A stretch of 64,000 bases of DNA, from positions 189,221-253,220 of the forward strand of contig WBMV01006647.1 in NCBI GenBank assembly GCA_013396655.1. Direction: 5' to 3'. Each line of letters starts with the position of its first letter. The stretch's first letter is position 1. Position numbers and translations under genes: made by a program. Positions 1 through 10,328 of this stretch are shown here, in pieces. This DNA is from Campylorhamphus procurvoides. Taxonomy: Eukaryota; Chordata; Aves; Passeriformes; Dendrocolaptidae. Below the pieces are notes generated by a model. It was not told the DNA's origin and searched no databases. It saw only the letters and a list, made by a program, of their open reading frames with translations.

Positions 1-246
1 GGTGACTTATGAGCCAGAGGTGGAGGGTTCTGGTCCTGCAGAGCCAGGAACACGAGCCCCCCAGGAGAGCTGGAAGCTGGGGAAAGGACAGCACTCGGGC
101 CCGTGTCCTCAGCAGCAGGAGGTTCTAGGTTAGGGTCACCCATAGGAAAGTGGGTATGATTTGTAGGACTTTGTAGAATACCATCTGGATTCAAACCAGA
201 GCATCCTCTCCCTCATCCTCCTACACCTTTCAACGTTCTGGTGTGG

Positions 247-445
247 AAATCCCTGGATCTCTGAGGTTGGAAAAGCCTTCCAAGGTCATGCAATCCACGC
301 TGTGCCACATCCCCACCTTGTCCCCAGCCCAGAGCACTGAGTGCCACGGCCAGTCCTGCCTTGGGCACCTCCAGGGCTGGGCACTCCAACCCTCCCTGGG
401 CAGCCCCTGCCAAGGCCTGGACACCCTTTCCTTGAAAAATTGAGC
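247..445 (-). mobile_element. CR1 LINE fragment, 3' part
   Basis: Read on the minus strand this is the 3' part of a CR1 element, ending on the left near gaggttggaaaagccttcc, the reverse complement of the CR1 tail. The order of blocks (tail, 'cagcccagagcactgagtgccac', 'gggcacctccagggctgggcactcc', 'gggcagcccctgcc', 'ggacaccctttcc') is the same as in the plus-strand copy at 3240-3735, so both belong to one subfamily. It is truncated at its 5' end near 445. Open frames of 64-100 codons here are by-products of the GC-rich repeat, not genes. Confidence 0.9.
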
Positions 446-2789
446 TCTGTGTCACCATTTCTGTGCCACACCTGCCTTTCCCTTCCTCCTGAGAAGGTTT
501 TTGCAAAGCTCACAGGCCACCTGCAGGAATTACTTTGGAATCAAGTTTTTATATTATCAAGTTTCCATATTTTTTGCTTTGTACGATCCCTCTCTTGTTG
601 TTTTGCTAAAATAGCTTTTATCAATGTGTACAATGACTTTTAACAATGTCACAATAACTTTGTCATGGAATAAAACATCACTTTTTTTGGCCATGCCAAA
701 GTTAAGTGCAGGCGCTCACAGCATGGAGACTTATATGCATATATGGTGATTGCTGATGTGTCCCAATTAGTCCTGATTAGATATTTGAGAAGGATGCATC
801 CATTTCTCACATTAAAGACTAAAGCCAGCAGTCTGAGGCTGTGTAAGTCAGCAAGATACAGCATCAAAATGAAGTGGGAGTTGGGTCTTTAAACCCCTTC
901 AACCACATTTAAGACTTTTGCCTGGAGAACTCCACCACAGACCAGGAATATCTGCCAAACAGGAATAATTCTTAGGCTCCATACATAGACTTTTTCCCCT
1001 TTCTTTTTTTCTTTTCATCTCCTTTACCTTTGCTAACTTTATCTTTCCCTTGTCTCTGTCATGAACTGCAATTTTATTTCAAGCTGCCCTGTCCCCATAC
1101 CCTGCTCCAGCAAACCCACCCGTGCATTTTGGGCCAAATTCTGACTGCCTTGGGTCTAAAGTCCCTCAGATTTCCTCCACTCAAGCCAAGCCTGATTTCC
1201 TGTCCTCTCTATAAGGTCATATGGATGCTGAGTGGCTCTGATACGTTAATATTATTCTCCAGATCAGTGGAGCTTCTCCACCAGAAGCTACGACGTGTAA
1301 GTGACACCCTGGCACTGCAGGAACGGCTGGTTCTGACCCCAAACCTCCAGTTGCTTTGCTGAGATACCTTTGGGCAAAGTCACTCAACCGCATCACAAAC
1401 AACTTGCTCGAAGACTGGAGCACACACTGTTTGCTGTATAATCCTCTCTAATGCTCTAGTTTTTCTTCCTTGAGAAAAGATTAAAGAAGAGAATTACATT
1501 GGAGCTGGTGGAGGCATGATCCATGCCCCCTTGATTATATGGAAACATTAAAATATCATCAGCATGTTAATTTTATCAACTGAACTGTATGAGATTTATT
1601 CCTATCTCTTATCTATTACATTAGTCTGGAAATACAATTTATTCTGGTGGTGGGAATGTCAGACAGAGAGACCAAAAACATCTGGACGTCTTAATATGAG
1701 ACATTTTCTAGGATGTGGATTGCCCCTTTGAAATTAATTCTGCTAATAAGGAGGCAGAAATTTCATAGCCTATTGATCTTTCAACATAGAGCCCTGAGTC
1801 TTTATTGGGCTAGAACAGGTACATACAAAGCAGGTTCCTTTGAGGGTTTGTTGGCCACGTGTCTTCTGTTACATATTTGAGTATCAAACACAGTAGATTA
1901 TTTCAGCATCCTAATATAAAACACACAGCATCAGATAAGCCCCAGCCATCACAAACGGCAGGATTAATAAAAATCAATGAAAATTCCCCGAGAAAAACAA
2001 CGCATCTTACACATTCCCCAGCTCTGAACTGGTGGATTTTCTCTCTGAACATGTAAAATCAATATTAATTAAAACCAACCATAAAAAGAACCCCACCTCC
2101 TTGCTCATTGAGAGATAATTTTCATTTGGAAAATATATCATATTACACCATAAGGTTACCACAGAACCTTTTCAGCCCAAGGAGGAGCGTGAACAACATT
2201 TCTCCTCTGGTATTCCATGATATTTGGTGTTCTGGGAATCACATGGAAGCAAAGACATCCCTATGGCTCTGCCCTCCTGGCACACTCCCATTCCCAATTT
2301 ACTGGGAGCACAGAGGGAAAAGCAGAGCAGTGATGTCTAACCCAAAACATCCCTGTCAGACTGCTCTGGGATGGCTGCGTTTCTGTGTGGGTTTTCCCTG
2401 GAAGTTCCAGGCTAGCCCACAGCAATAACTTGATAATTGTTCTGGGAAGACACTCGGCACAGGATCTTATGCACAAGTAAACAGGCATCTATAAGATTAA
2501 GAATTATATGCCAGGGCTTTGACACAACCATCAGTTATGCCAGATGCAAATAATTTATTCTTTGTCAGTTCAAATACACAGCCTTGTTTGGATGGCTTAA
2601 ATTTATACTGGCACCAAAACCACAGCCTGGTATTATTTCAGCGGGGTGTTGAAACTGCAGATCCGCATCTCAGATGACCCTAAAAGAGGAAGAAAAATGT
2701 TAGTTATATTTTCTGAGAGTAACTCATCGTTGTTGTGTAGCAAAAGGTGATTTAATGACTTATCCCTGTTGTGTGATAACATGTGATGA
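446..2789. other. Unique AT-rich sequence, no gene seen
   Basis: No recognisable repeat, RNA gene or convincing exon was seen. A short donor-like GTAAGT follows an acceptor-like site near 1261-1297, but the implied exon is only 34 bases and is not supported otherwise. One octamer motif (ATGCAAAT) lies near 2545. Confidence 0.5.
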
Positions 2790-2998
2790 GGTGCTGGCAC
2801 AGGTTCCCAGAGAAGCTGTGGATCCCTGGAAGTGTCCAAGGCCAGGTTGGACGGGGCTTGGAGCACCCTGGGCTAGTGGAAGGTGTCCCTGCCCATGGCA
2901 GGGGGTGGGATGGGATGGCCTTTAAGGTCCCTTCCAACCCAAACCATTCTGTGATTCCATATGATTCTATGATTCCAGGTGATTCTATGATTCCATAT
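2790..2998 (+). mobile_element. CR1 LINE 3' end with tail repeats
   Basis: A 5'-truncated CR1 copy. It starts within 'ggcacaggttcccagagaagctgtgg', passes through 'gtgtccaaggccaggttgg', 'tggaaggtgtccctgcccatgg' and 'aaggtcccttccaacccaaacc', and ends in several copies of a short gattcta/gattcca repeat, the usual variable CR1 tail. The tail is longer than in most copies here, which suggests slippage or a comparatively recent insertion. It is followed within about 12 bases by a second CR1 tail in the opposite orientation. Confidence 0.95.
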
Positions 2999-3009
2999 AT
3001 CCTCCTTGA

Positions 3010-3062
3010 CACAGGATCGTAGAATTATTTAGGTTGGAAAGGACTCTCCACCACTCTCCTGG
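3010..3062 (-). mobile_element. CR1 LINE tail fragment, tail-to-tail with previous copy
   Basis: The sequence 'atcgtagaattatttaggttggaaaggact' is the reverse complement of a CR1 3' end. Only about 50 bases are recognisable. It faces the tail of the copy at 2790-2998, giving an inverted arrangement that could fold as a short hairpin. Confidence 0.7.
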
Positions 3063-3239
3063 ACAGTTTAGGTTTTCCAAAGCAAAGCAAAGCATATGGA
3101 GAAAGTGCATGAGTGAAATTTAAGCAGAGCTGCAGTTTTGCCAAGGCACAGCTGGGCTGGGTGCTGGGCTGGCTCAGGATGCTCAGAGGTTGCTGAAATG
3201 GTGCCTTGGCTTTGCAAAACAGGAGATACAGAGATGTTC

Positions 3240-3735
3240 AGTGCAGATGTGTCCCCTGGTGAGGCACCTCCAGTGCTGTGTCCAGTTCTGGGTCACTCCC
3301 TACAGGAAGGACATGGAGGGGCTGGAGCATGTCCAGGGAAGGGAACGGAGCTGGGGAAGGGGCTGGAGCAGCAGGAGGGGCTGGGGGGCTCATCCTGGAG
3401 AAAACGAGGCTCAGGGGGGACCTTCTGGCTCTGCAAGTCCCTGCCAGGAGGGGGGAGTCCAGAAGGGTCGGTCTCTGTTCCCAGGGAACAGGGACAGGAG
3501 GAGAGGAAGGTTCAGGTTGGACAGCAGGAGGAATTTGTGCCTGGAAAGGGTGGTCAGGCCTTGGCAGGGGCTGCCCAGGGAGGATTGGAGTGCCCAGCCC
3601 TGGAGGTGCCCAAGGCAGGACTGGCCATGGCACTCAGAGCTCTGGGCTGGGGACAAGGTGGGCATCGGGCACAGGGTGGGCTTGGTGACCCTGGAAGTCT
3701 TTTCCAACCTCAATAATTCCTCAATCCTGTGAATC
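3240..3735 (+). pseudogene. CR1 LINE with decayed ORF2 C-terminus
   Basis: The longest CR1 copy here together with that at 10329-10801. In one forward frame it encodes pieces that match the C-terminal end of CR1 ORF2, the reverse-transcriptase polyprotein. Near the start is CCVQFWVTPYRKDMEGLE, and further on RFRLDSRRNLCLERVVRPWQ followed by GLPRE. The middle is out of frame and the expected 'VESPSLEVF' section is replaced by repeat-specific sequence, so it is not functional. The element ends with 'gtcttttccaacctcaataattcc'. Long overlapping ORFs on both strands (up to 192 codons) are artefacts of its GC-rich sequence. Confidence 0.9.
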
Positions 3736-5313
3736 ACTTGGCTTTCTGCACAGTGAGCAGCCTGGTGTCTACACTTAAACACATCTTCAAGATTAAATGG
3801 CACCTTAAACATCAAGCTTATGTTTGGTGACACTGTCAAATAACTCGTTCCTGTGCCATCACCTGAGAGGATTCTGCTCCTTTTCCAGAAGTTCAGCTCC
3901 CAGGGATTTCCTGGGCAGGAGAACAAGAGGAATTTGAGACACACATGTGAAGCCGGGTTCACAGCAGCCCCACATTTCCAATAACAAAACCAGCAGTGAC
4001 AGTGATATATGGCTTTTTTTATGAGACCTGATAACTGATGGATATGTGATCTTATAAATGCTTAGACAAACTAATGCACATAATTATATTTTCCATTTGA
4101 AGTCTATTGCTCGGCATTCTAATACAATATCATTAGTTGAAATGGCCACAATGATACAGCTTGGGCAGTTTGTCACAGTAATTACGGGGTGATTATTTTT
4201 GACTGGAATAAAGATTTCAGTTTTAGTATGGTAGGAAGCATAATCACAAATTAGAAACAGTCTCAGAATAAAGAAATATCAGGGAGAGGGACTTTAAATA
4301 TGGATTATGGTGCAATTCGAAACCAATTTCTTTAAAGAAGTGCACTCATTTGGCTGAAAGTGGGACTACTTTTAGGTTTATACCGAATTCCTTCCCAAAA
4401 GGATGACAATTACCTAATTAACAGTTACTGTGTGGAAGGTTTTTATAAAAGGGAAAATCTGGGCATGGTAAGGAAGGCTCATCTTATAATTTACATAACT
4501 GCTAAAACAGGCTTTCTTTTTTCAATCGACAGGAAAATAGATCATTTGTCTTCACCATTTTCAGGGTGGTTGATTAAAGTAGACACTGTCCTCACATCTG
4601 TATTGAAAACTATATTAATCAATTGATTAATCACGAGGCATTAATCAAAATCTTCCTTAAGTGTTTTAGTTTTGGAGCAGCTCTTAGGATTTTCTATCAG
4701 ATTCCTTTTAAGGTGTCCATTATAAAGATTAAATTTGGGTGGTAAATATTGAGGGGTTGAAGCACACGTGGCTTTCCCCTTGAAGGTCACAGCCATTGCT
4801 CATTAGTGTTACTTTTAATGGGATAAGAAGCAGAAGTTTTTAATATGTGACTACATCAATTAATCAAATCCACATCTGATTTCCTTGCTAGTAAGCAGTC
4901 CATATTTTTAACATGTGTAAAGAAATGTCCAGTGGTCTAAAACTTGGATACTTCAGGCTTTGTTTAAAAGTATCCATGAATTTAAGGCATTTAAGTTACA
5001 CGTGCAGATATAACGAACTGATGCACTAATTACAATACATGTGCTGTTATTTCATTATTCTTCTTTACTAATAACCATGCAGAGATATCCTAGATGGGTT
5101 TTATTAAGGTTCTATTTAAATAATCTCATTTTCCCCCCATACAGTGAATGAATGGAAAACTTCAGAGAGCTGTCACGAAGTTCTTTAGAATTAGAGAAGC
5201 TATTTTTGATTATTTAGCTAATTCAAGCGAACCACGGAGAACCTTTGCAAGGAAGCTGATCATCTGAGAATTTCACTCTGTTTGTTTTTGCTCATTCCTA
5301 TTTGTTTTTCCAG
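3736..5313. other. Unique AT-rich interval, possible regulatory sequence
   Basis: About 1.6 kb with no CR1 or simple repeat. It is AT-rich and holds many TAAT-type homeodomain cores, including the palindromic group listed at 4571-4866. It ends in a strong pyrimidine tract and AG directly before the exon-like segment at 5314. Absence of repeats and this motif content are compatible with a conserved non-coding element, but conservation cannot be judged from one sequence. Confidence 0.4.
4571..4866. promoter_or_regulatory. Cluster of TTAATCA/TGATTAA homeodomain-type motifs
   Basis: Within 300 bases there are five separate occurrences of TTAATCA or its complement, some overlapping: TGATTAA at 4571-4577, a perfect 18-base palindrome ATTAATCAATTGATTAAT at 4614-4631 that runs into a further ATTAATCA at 4626-4633, ATTAATCA at 4640-4647 and TTAATCA at 4860-4866. 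TGATTAAT matches the composite site bound by PBX-HOX pairs, and inverted TAAT cores are typical of homeodomain dimers. Binding is an inference; AT-rich DNA gives such words by chance more often than balanced DNA. Confidence 0.35.
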
Positions 5314-5442
5314 CCTGAAACATTAAACACCGGTACTCCAGTAAATGTATTTTTTGAAGCATCAATTACAGTACAAAAGAAAACCACTGATTACACATCT
5401 CTTCATGTGCAGAAAAATGTGTCTTCATCTCAAAATCCCTCT
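5314..5442 (+). CDS. Candidate internal coding exon, unidentified gene
   Basis: An exon-like segment of 129 bases (43 codons) that keeps reading frame. On the left is a near-ideal acceptor: about 30 bases rich in T and C ending in tttttccag at 5313. On the right is a consensus donor, GTAAGT, at 5443. Only the frame starting at the first base is open; the other two contain early stops. The translation begins PETLNTGTPVNVFFEAS and ends NVSSSQNPS. It is rich in Ser, Thr, Val and Asn, with no recognisable domain, signal or membrane segment, and I do not know the gene. The same frame stays open past the donor to a stop at 5764-5766, so an unspliced ORF is the alternative. No partner exon in compatible phase was established, so this could still be chance. 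Confidence 0.42.
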
Positions 5443-6574
5443 GTAAGTGATTCTCTGAGAGAGAGATTTACTGAATCCTCATTGTGGCTGCTCTTATGGC
5501 AGACTGGAAATACCTATTTTCCTACTGGTTGCTTTTTCCAGAAGGGGAGGAAAAAAATTCAGAGAGGAAACACCAAACCCCAGCATATGCTGTTTGTATT
5601 TATTTGGATTTTAAAGTACACCAAAAAATGTGCATCTGGCACTCCCCTCACCTCTGGCAAAAGTTTAAAGGAACAAGAAATCAAAGCACAGCAAATTAAA
5701 TCCTGCAGCCGCTTCCCTGTGCCTGGAGAAGCTGCCTTAGAACGATTCCAGTGGTTTTCCAGGTAGTCTGATATCCATGGATTACAAAGTACTAATTTTA
5801 CAGTACTCCCAGCTGTTTGTTTTCAGGGGGTGGGTTCCAGCTGGACAAAACACAGACAGAGGTCTGTTAAATCAATGGATCTTTCCTTATGTGATCCTGG
5901 GCAGCCTCAGGACCCTCTTCGTGACTAAAGGGGGACCCTGCCTGGCCTCAAATTTTGGCCAGTGGGAAGAGGAGGGTCCCAGCACATCCCTGGGGAGCCC
6001 ATCCCAAGGCAGGGATTGAGGATGAGGAGGCCCTGAGTGGAGGCAGAGCATTGACAGCATCACCTCTAATCACATCAAAAGCCAATCACTGCTGGGCCGT
6101 GCTATTATTTTATAACTTAAAATCTGCTTTGATGTGTGTTGGTTTCCACATCCAGCCGTGCAGTTGTTCTGCCCTGAAAGCCACCAAAACTCACAGGGAA
6201 TTTTGTGTGCCTTCCCAAACAACACCAGCCCTCTCACCCTGCAGTCCTGGGAACAGGGAATATGGGTCTTGCAGCCCTGGAATAACCAACCCCAGCTCTT
6301 TGGGAACAAACTCCCACCCGTGCTGCTCTTGCCCAGCTGAGCTCTGCTCTGCTCTCCCCGGGCTCTGGCCAGGGAAGGTTGGATGCCTTTGGCAGGGAAG
6401 GAAATGCCAAGGGCATAATTCCCATTAGTTCCTCACTGCTCAGAGAGATCCTGGGGATAATTCCAGAGGGATGGAATCTGCGTTAGGAATGGTGTGGTGT
6501 GGCTTAGAATTTCCTGCTGGAGGGTTTCTGCCCCGTGCACCTTCCTTTTTAATGGAGTTATGTGAAAGGAGCCA
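5443..6574. other. Downstream unique sequence, no further exon established
   Basis: If the segment before it is an exon, this is the start of the next intron. The stretch to 5766 continues the open frame. 5880-6420 is GC-richer and carries overlapping short ORFs on both strands, none resembling a known protein. No CR1 signature was recognised in it. Confidence 0.4.
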
Positions 6575-6943
6575 TTGAAATATGTGAATTAATGTATCAT
6601 ATTAATTATATATGATATGATATATGATAATTATAGCGTATAGTAATTATAGTATAGTATTATATTATTATGCTAATTATATTACATTATTTTCTATCAT
6701 ATAACATACTGTATGTGCTATATAGAATTACTTATAATAGTAAATGAATAACCAATATATAATAAATAAAATATAGTGCATGATAATAATATAAATATCT
6801 AATGCAATGATAATTGTAAAGTAATAACAAAATATCAACAGCAACAATAATTGATAATTAATAATAACAATGCTAATGTCAACAACCACCACCACCAATA
6901 ATAATACATATAATAATAATAGAATAATAAGTACTGGTATTAT
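6575..6943. repeat. AT-rich low-complexity block with AAT repeats
   Basis: Almost pure A and T, beginning with irregular tatat/attat runs, passing through taat-rich sequence and an ataata-rich section (about 6830-6935) that includes a short accacc run. The same type of sequence resumes at about 7063-7165 after the CR1 copy at 6944-7062, so the CR1 appears to have inserted inside a pre-existing AT-rich block. Confidence 0.85.
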
Positions 6944-7062
6944 AAAATCATAGCATTGTTTGGGTTGAAAAGGACCTCAAAGTTCATCTCACTCCTTGCC
7001 ATGGGCACCTTCCACTAGATCAGGTTGTTCCAACGTGGCCTTGGACACTTCCAGGGATGGGG
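6944..7062 (-). mobile_element. CR1 LINE 3' fragment inside AT-rich block
   Basis: Minus-strand CR1 3' end, recognisable from 'aaaatcatagcattgtttgggttg' through 'ccatgggcaccttccactagatcagg' to 'ccttggacacttccaggg'. About 120 bases remain. It interrupts an AT-rich tract. Confidence 0.9.
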
Positions 7063-7165
7063 AATATATTTAATATTTAACACTATAACTCTACGTCACA
7101 ACTATTACATAATATTATATAAAATTAAAATATATTATTTTCATACTAATATGAAAAATAGAATC

Positions 7166-7551
7166 ATCATCATGGCTGGGCTTCGTGATTGAAGATTTGG
7201 GAAGGCAAGTCTGGTTGCAAAAGGTACAGTGGAAAGTCTCCATAGGCGGTGTTGCCGAGGCACAGTTTTTCCTGCATCGTCTTCCAGGTGATTTGAAGGT
7301 CTTTAGGAAGCAGGTGAAGGGCCCCATGAGCTGCTACAGTTATTTTTTAGGATATCTTGGACTTGGTGCTTCAAACGTTTTTCAGCTAAGCCAAGAACAA
7401 GGAAATGTGTCTGTGACAAAATGGTCTGCCCTGGCTTGGTGACATGGGGACCTCCAGCCCTCCTGGGGCCCTGGGCCATCACCAGGAGCTCAGTGCAATC
7501 CTGGAATTACAAAAGGGATAATCCCCCAGACGTGCTGAGGGGGCTCTGGGG
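7166..7551. other. Unique sequence, nothing assigned
   Basis: Mixed-composition sequence between the AT-rich block and the minisatellite. Short ORFs exist on both strands but lack splice-site support or recognisable protein similarity. Confidence 0.4.
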
Positions 7552-7639
7552 CTCCTTTGGAATGGGACACCCTGGCTGTTCCTTTGGGGTGGGACATCCT
7601 GGCTGTTCCTTTGGAATGGGACACCCTGGCTGCTCCTTT
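7552..7639. repeat. 27-bp minisatellite, about three copies
   Basis: A 27-base unit, ggctgttcctttggaatggg followed by acaccct, is repeated about three times with single-base changes (ggaatggg/ggggtggg, acaccct/acatcct). Because 27 is a multiple of three, open frames on both strands show a repeating nonapeptide (GHPGCSFGM forward, QRNSQ/GVPF reverse). This is a consequence of the period, not evidence of a protein. Confidence 0.9.
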
Positions 7640-8010
7640 CCTCTTTGACTTGGCACACAGCAATATTTGCAAGCTGAGGTTGAGCCACCTCAGCCTGGGA
7701 TTGGGGCTGTTTTCCTGCAGAAAGGAGGGCTCAAGTCTGGGTGAGGTCACAGGGCAGTGGTGGATTGGCCTTTTCCTTCACAGCCTTAATAAGAGCTTAG
7801 TTGGTGTTTTTAAAAATATGGATGTTTAGTTGAGTTTCTCCAGAGCACCCTGAGGCTGGTGTTTCCAGAGAGCTGGTTGGCCTGTCATGCACAGTCACAG
7901 CTCCTTTGACATGGGATACTCTTCCCCAAACAGGAGGGAAATGCAGCTGGAACAGCCTGGCAAAGGGAACAGGACAGTGTGGTGGGAGGTGCTGGCTGGG
8001 AAAGGATTTA
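7640..8010. other. Unique sequence, nothing assigned
   Basis: Moderately GC-rich sequence between the minisatellite and the next CR1. No exon, RNA or repeat signature was recognised. Confidence 0.4.
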
Positions 8011-8256
8011 ATCATGACAGACTTGTGGAATGGTTTAGGTTGGAAGGGACCTTAAAGCTCCTGTTCCAGTCCCTGCCATGGGCAGGGACACCTCCCACCA
8101 GCCCAGGTGGCTCCAACCTGGCCTTGGACACTCCCAGGGATCCAGGGGCAGCCACAGCTTCTCTGCCCAACCTGTGCCAGTCCCTGACCACCCTCCCAGC
8201 CAACAATTCCTTCCCAGTATCCCACCCATCCCTGCCTTCTGGCTGTGGAATAAGGT
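8011..8256 (-). mobile_element. CR1 LINE 3' fragment
   Basis: Minus-strand CR1 3' part of about 245 bases. It runs from the tail ('gtggaatggtttaggttggaa') through 'ccatgggcagggacacctcc', 'ccttggacactcccaggg', 'cagccacagcttctctgccc' and 'tgaccaccctcccagccaac' to 'cccatccctgccttctgg'. It is closely similar in order to the copies at 39562 (same strand) and 10329 (opposite strand). Confidence 0.95.
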
Positions 8257-10328
8257 TTTTTTCCCAAAGATGGCCATTCTGGTGGGATTCAGTGAGGTGA
8301 GGGTGACCTTCCCACAGCTGCTGGCAGGGACTGGGGGATGCCCAGAACCCGCTGTGGTGCCTCCAATGCCCTTCTGAGCCTCCCAAGGAAACTCATCCCT
8401 CTGGATCCCTCATCACAGCCCTGTCCACGTTCCTGCCATGGCTGTGGCATGGTGTGGAGCAGGTGCTTGATAAGCCAGTCCAAGGAGGGATTAAGAGAAA
8501 TGCAAATTAAAAGAACTATTGTATTTACATGGTTTCTGCAGTGACACTGCATATGGGACCCAGCTTTGTAAAATCTGTTGGTTTTAGATTCTTGGTACAT
8601 TTAAAGCAGGAGGTGAATTTTCTTGGAAATGAGTTATTTTTCAGATGATTCTGTACCAAAAATCAACAGCCTGGGCCAAGATGATGCTTAATCTGGTGAC
8701 TTGAGCAATGGGGCACAGAAAGTTTAGCCCTTAGTTTTGTCAATATATATATATTAAATGACAACTTTATCATGTTCTTTCTGGGAGGTTGTGACATCTC
8801 TTCCAAGTTAACCACTATCTAATTTCTAACCCTGTGTTTGCAGATTGGCTGCTGTGCTAAAACCCCAGCTAAAAAGGAACCACAGCCTTTGTTCTGTTCA
8901 GAAAATACTTGAGATGTGTTGTATGATGAAAGAAATCCAGAAACAGGGCATGGAAAAACCACATTATTAATAAAACCCCCAAATATTCTTACAAATAATC
9001 TGTATTCATGATTATTTTTGTTCAGAGTGTGACTCATAGAAGGCATAGAAGCTGAGGAACCTTCCTGCCCCTGTGGAGCCTCTTTCCTCCAACATCTGGA
9101 TGAGCACAAGGATTCCTCTGGAGGTGGTGTTTTTGTTATTATTATTAATTATTTTAAAGTACTAATATGGGGTTATTCCAAAGGACGACCTAGCTCAGCC
9201 CCTTCTCTGGCCTAAGGCTGCCAAAGGAAGATTCCAAGAAAAGGGCTAGTGTATCTAATCCTGTTTTGAACCCACTTTTAAACCCCAGGGAAACAAAGAG
9301 ACTCCTTTTATTATTTAAGATGAATAAATAAATATATATATTTAAGTGTCCTGTGTGAGCGTGGAGCATCTTTTGAACGCCAAATCGCCGAGCCTCAGAA
9401 ATAAAGGTTGCAAATGAAAAGGAAAAAGAAACTTTCCTAACAGGATTGGAAATGCCAGGGAATGCTGGAGCAGCTCTGGGTGCTGTCCCCGTTCCCTGCC
9501 TCGACTCTCCCAGCTCCACAAGGTCTGCACAGCACTGGGGGATTTTTGTCATTGCAGAAAGCCCACATTTGACCTTTCTTTGTAATTGTGACACCAGTTG
9601 AATTCTGCTTTAGTTCATGGCAATTTACTCCATCCTTTGAGAGTTCACCAGTTAATTATTGCCAAGTGAATTTTTAATTTGCTCCGATGATTACATTGGT
9701 GAATATAGTCATTAGTGGGAAATTTATTTTGGAAATTGGCACTAGAGGGAGCTAAGTAATTGTATCATTTATGGATCTGGGAAGGGGGGAAAAAAAAAGA
9801 ACATTCATTAAAAAGTTGCTTTTTTTTTCTGAACCTGCTGATTTTACAAATATGGCAGCTATGCCTCAGCAAATTATAAGCCATAATGAATTAGTTAATT
9901 TTGCTTCCTGAAAACTGCTATGCTCAGATTATTAAGTTACTGTATTTCTGTTTAGTGACTCCAGCTCTTGGTCAGTAAATCAGGATTTCTAGGACTCTTT
10001 GGGGAGGGGAGAATTTTTGGGACTATTATCCTTGTTTATCATTGTTTTGGTGTGAACTGGATTAAAATGCTCACAGACACCCCCCTGAAGTACAAGTTTG
10101 TTCCCACGAGCATCCCAGGAGGGACGGCCCTGTTGGATGTTGCGGCTCCGGCAGAGGATCTGGAGGAGGTTCTGGCACTGCAGAACCTTCCTGGACTGTT
10201 CCAGAGCTGTGTCTGGGCACCAAGGGTTGTGTTTTCCAGCCCAATGTTCACTTAAATCAGTGGAGTCCCATTTTAATTTAGTGGCAGGTGACTGAGAAAG
10301 TTGGTCTTTAGTGTTTGTTTTAGTGGAC
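8257..10328. other. Unique sequence with an AT-rich core
   Basis: Mostly unique. An octamer motif ATGCAAAT lies at 8500-8507, a short TA run near 8740 and a CTCF-like sequence at 9738-9753. 9600-9960 is AT-rich and repeat-free, the kind of stretch often found in conserved non-coding DNA. 10080-10250 is GC-richer with a few CpG and no recognisable coding content. Confidence 0.4.
9738..9753 (+). promoter_or_regulatory. Possible CTCF-like site
   Basis: ggcactagagggagct resembles the CTCF core (CCASYAGRKGGC), with two departures: G instead of C at the first position and A instead of C in the final GGC. It stands in AT-rich unique sequence where such a G-rich word is unexpected. Occupancy is unknown. 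Confidence 0.25.

Noticed and set aside
3138..3732. Overlapping ORFs of 131-192 codons on both strands
   Set aside because: They fall on a CR1 element; only short out-of-frame remnants of its ORF2 are recognisable.
5302..5766. A 154-codon ORF as an intact single-exon gene
   Set aside because: The start is TTG, not ATG, and the acceptor and donor inside it fit a 129-base exon better; nothing after the donor resembles a protein.
7552..7639. Possible CRISPR array
   Set aside because: The repeat units are directly adjacent without unique spacers, and the genome is vertebrate.
7490..7829. Repetitive peptides (GHPGCSFGM type) as a repeat protein
   Set aside because: Explained by a 27-base minisatellite that keeps frames open on both strands.
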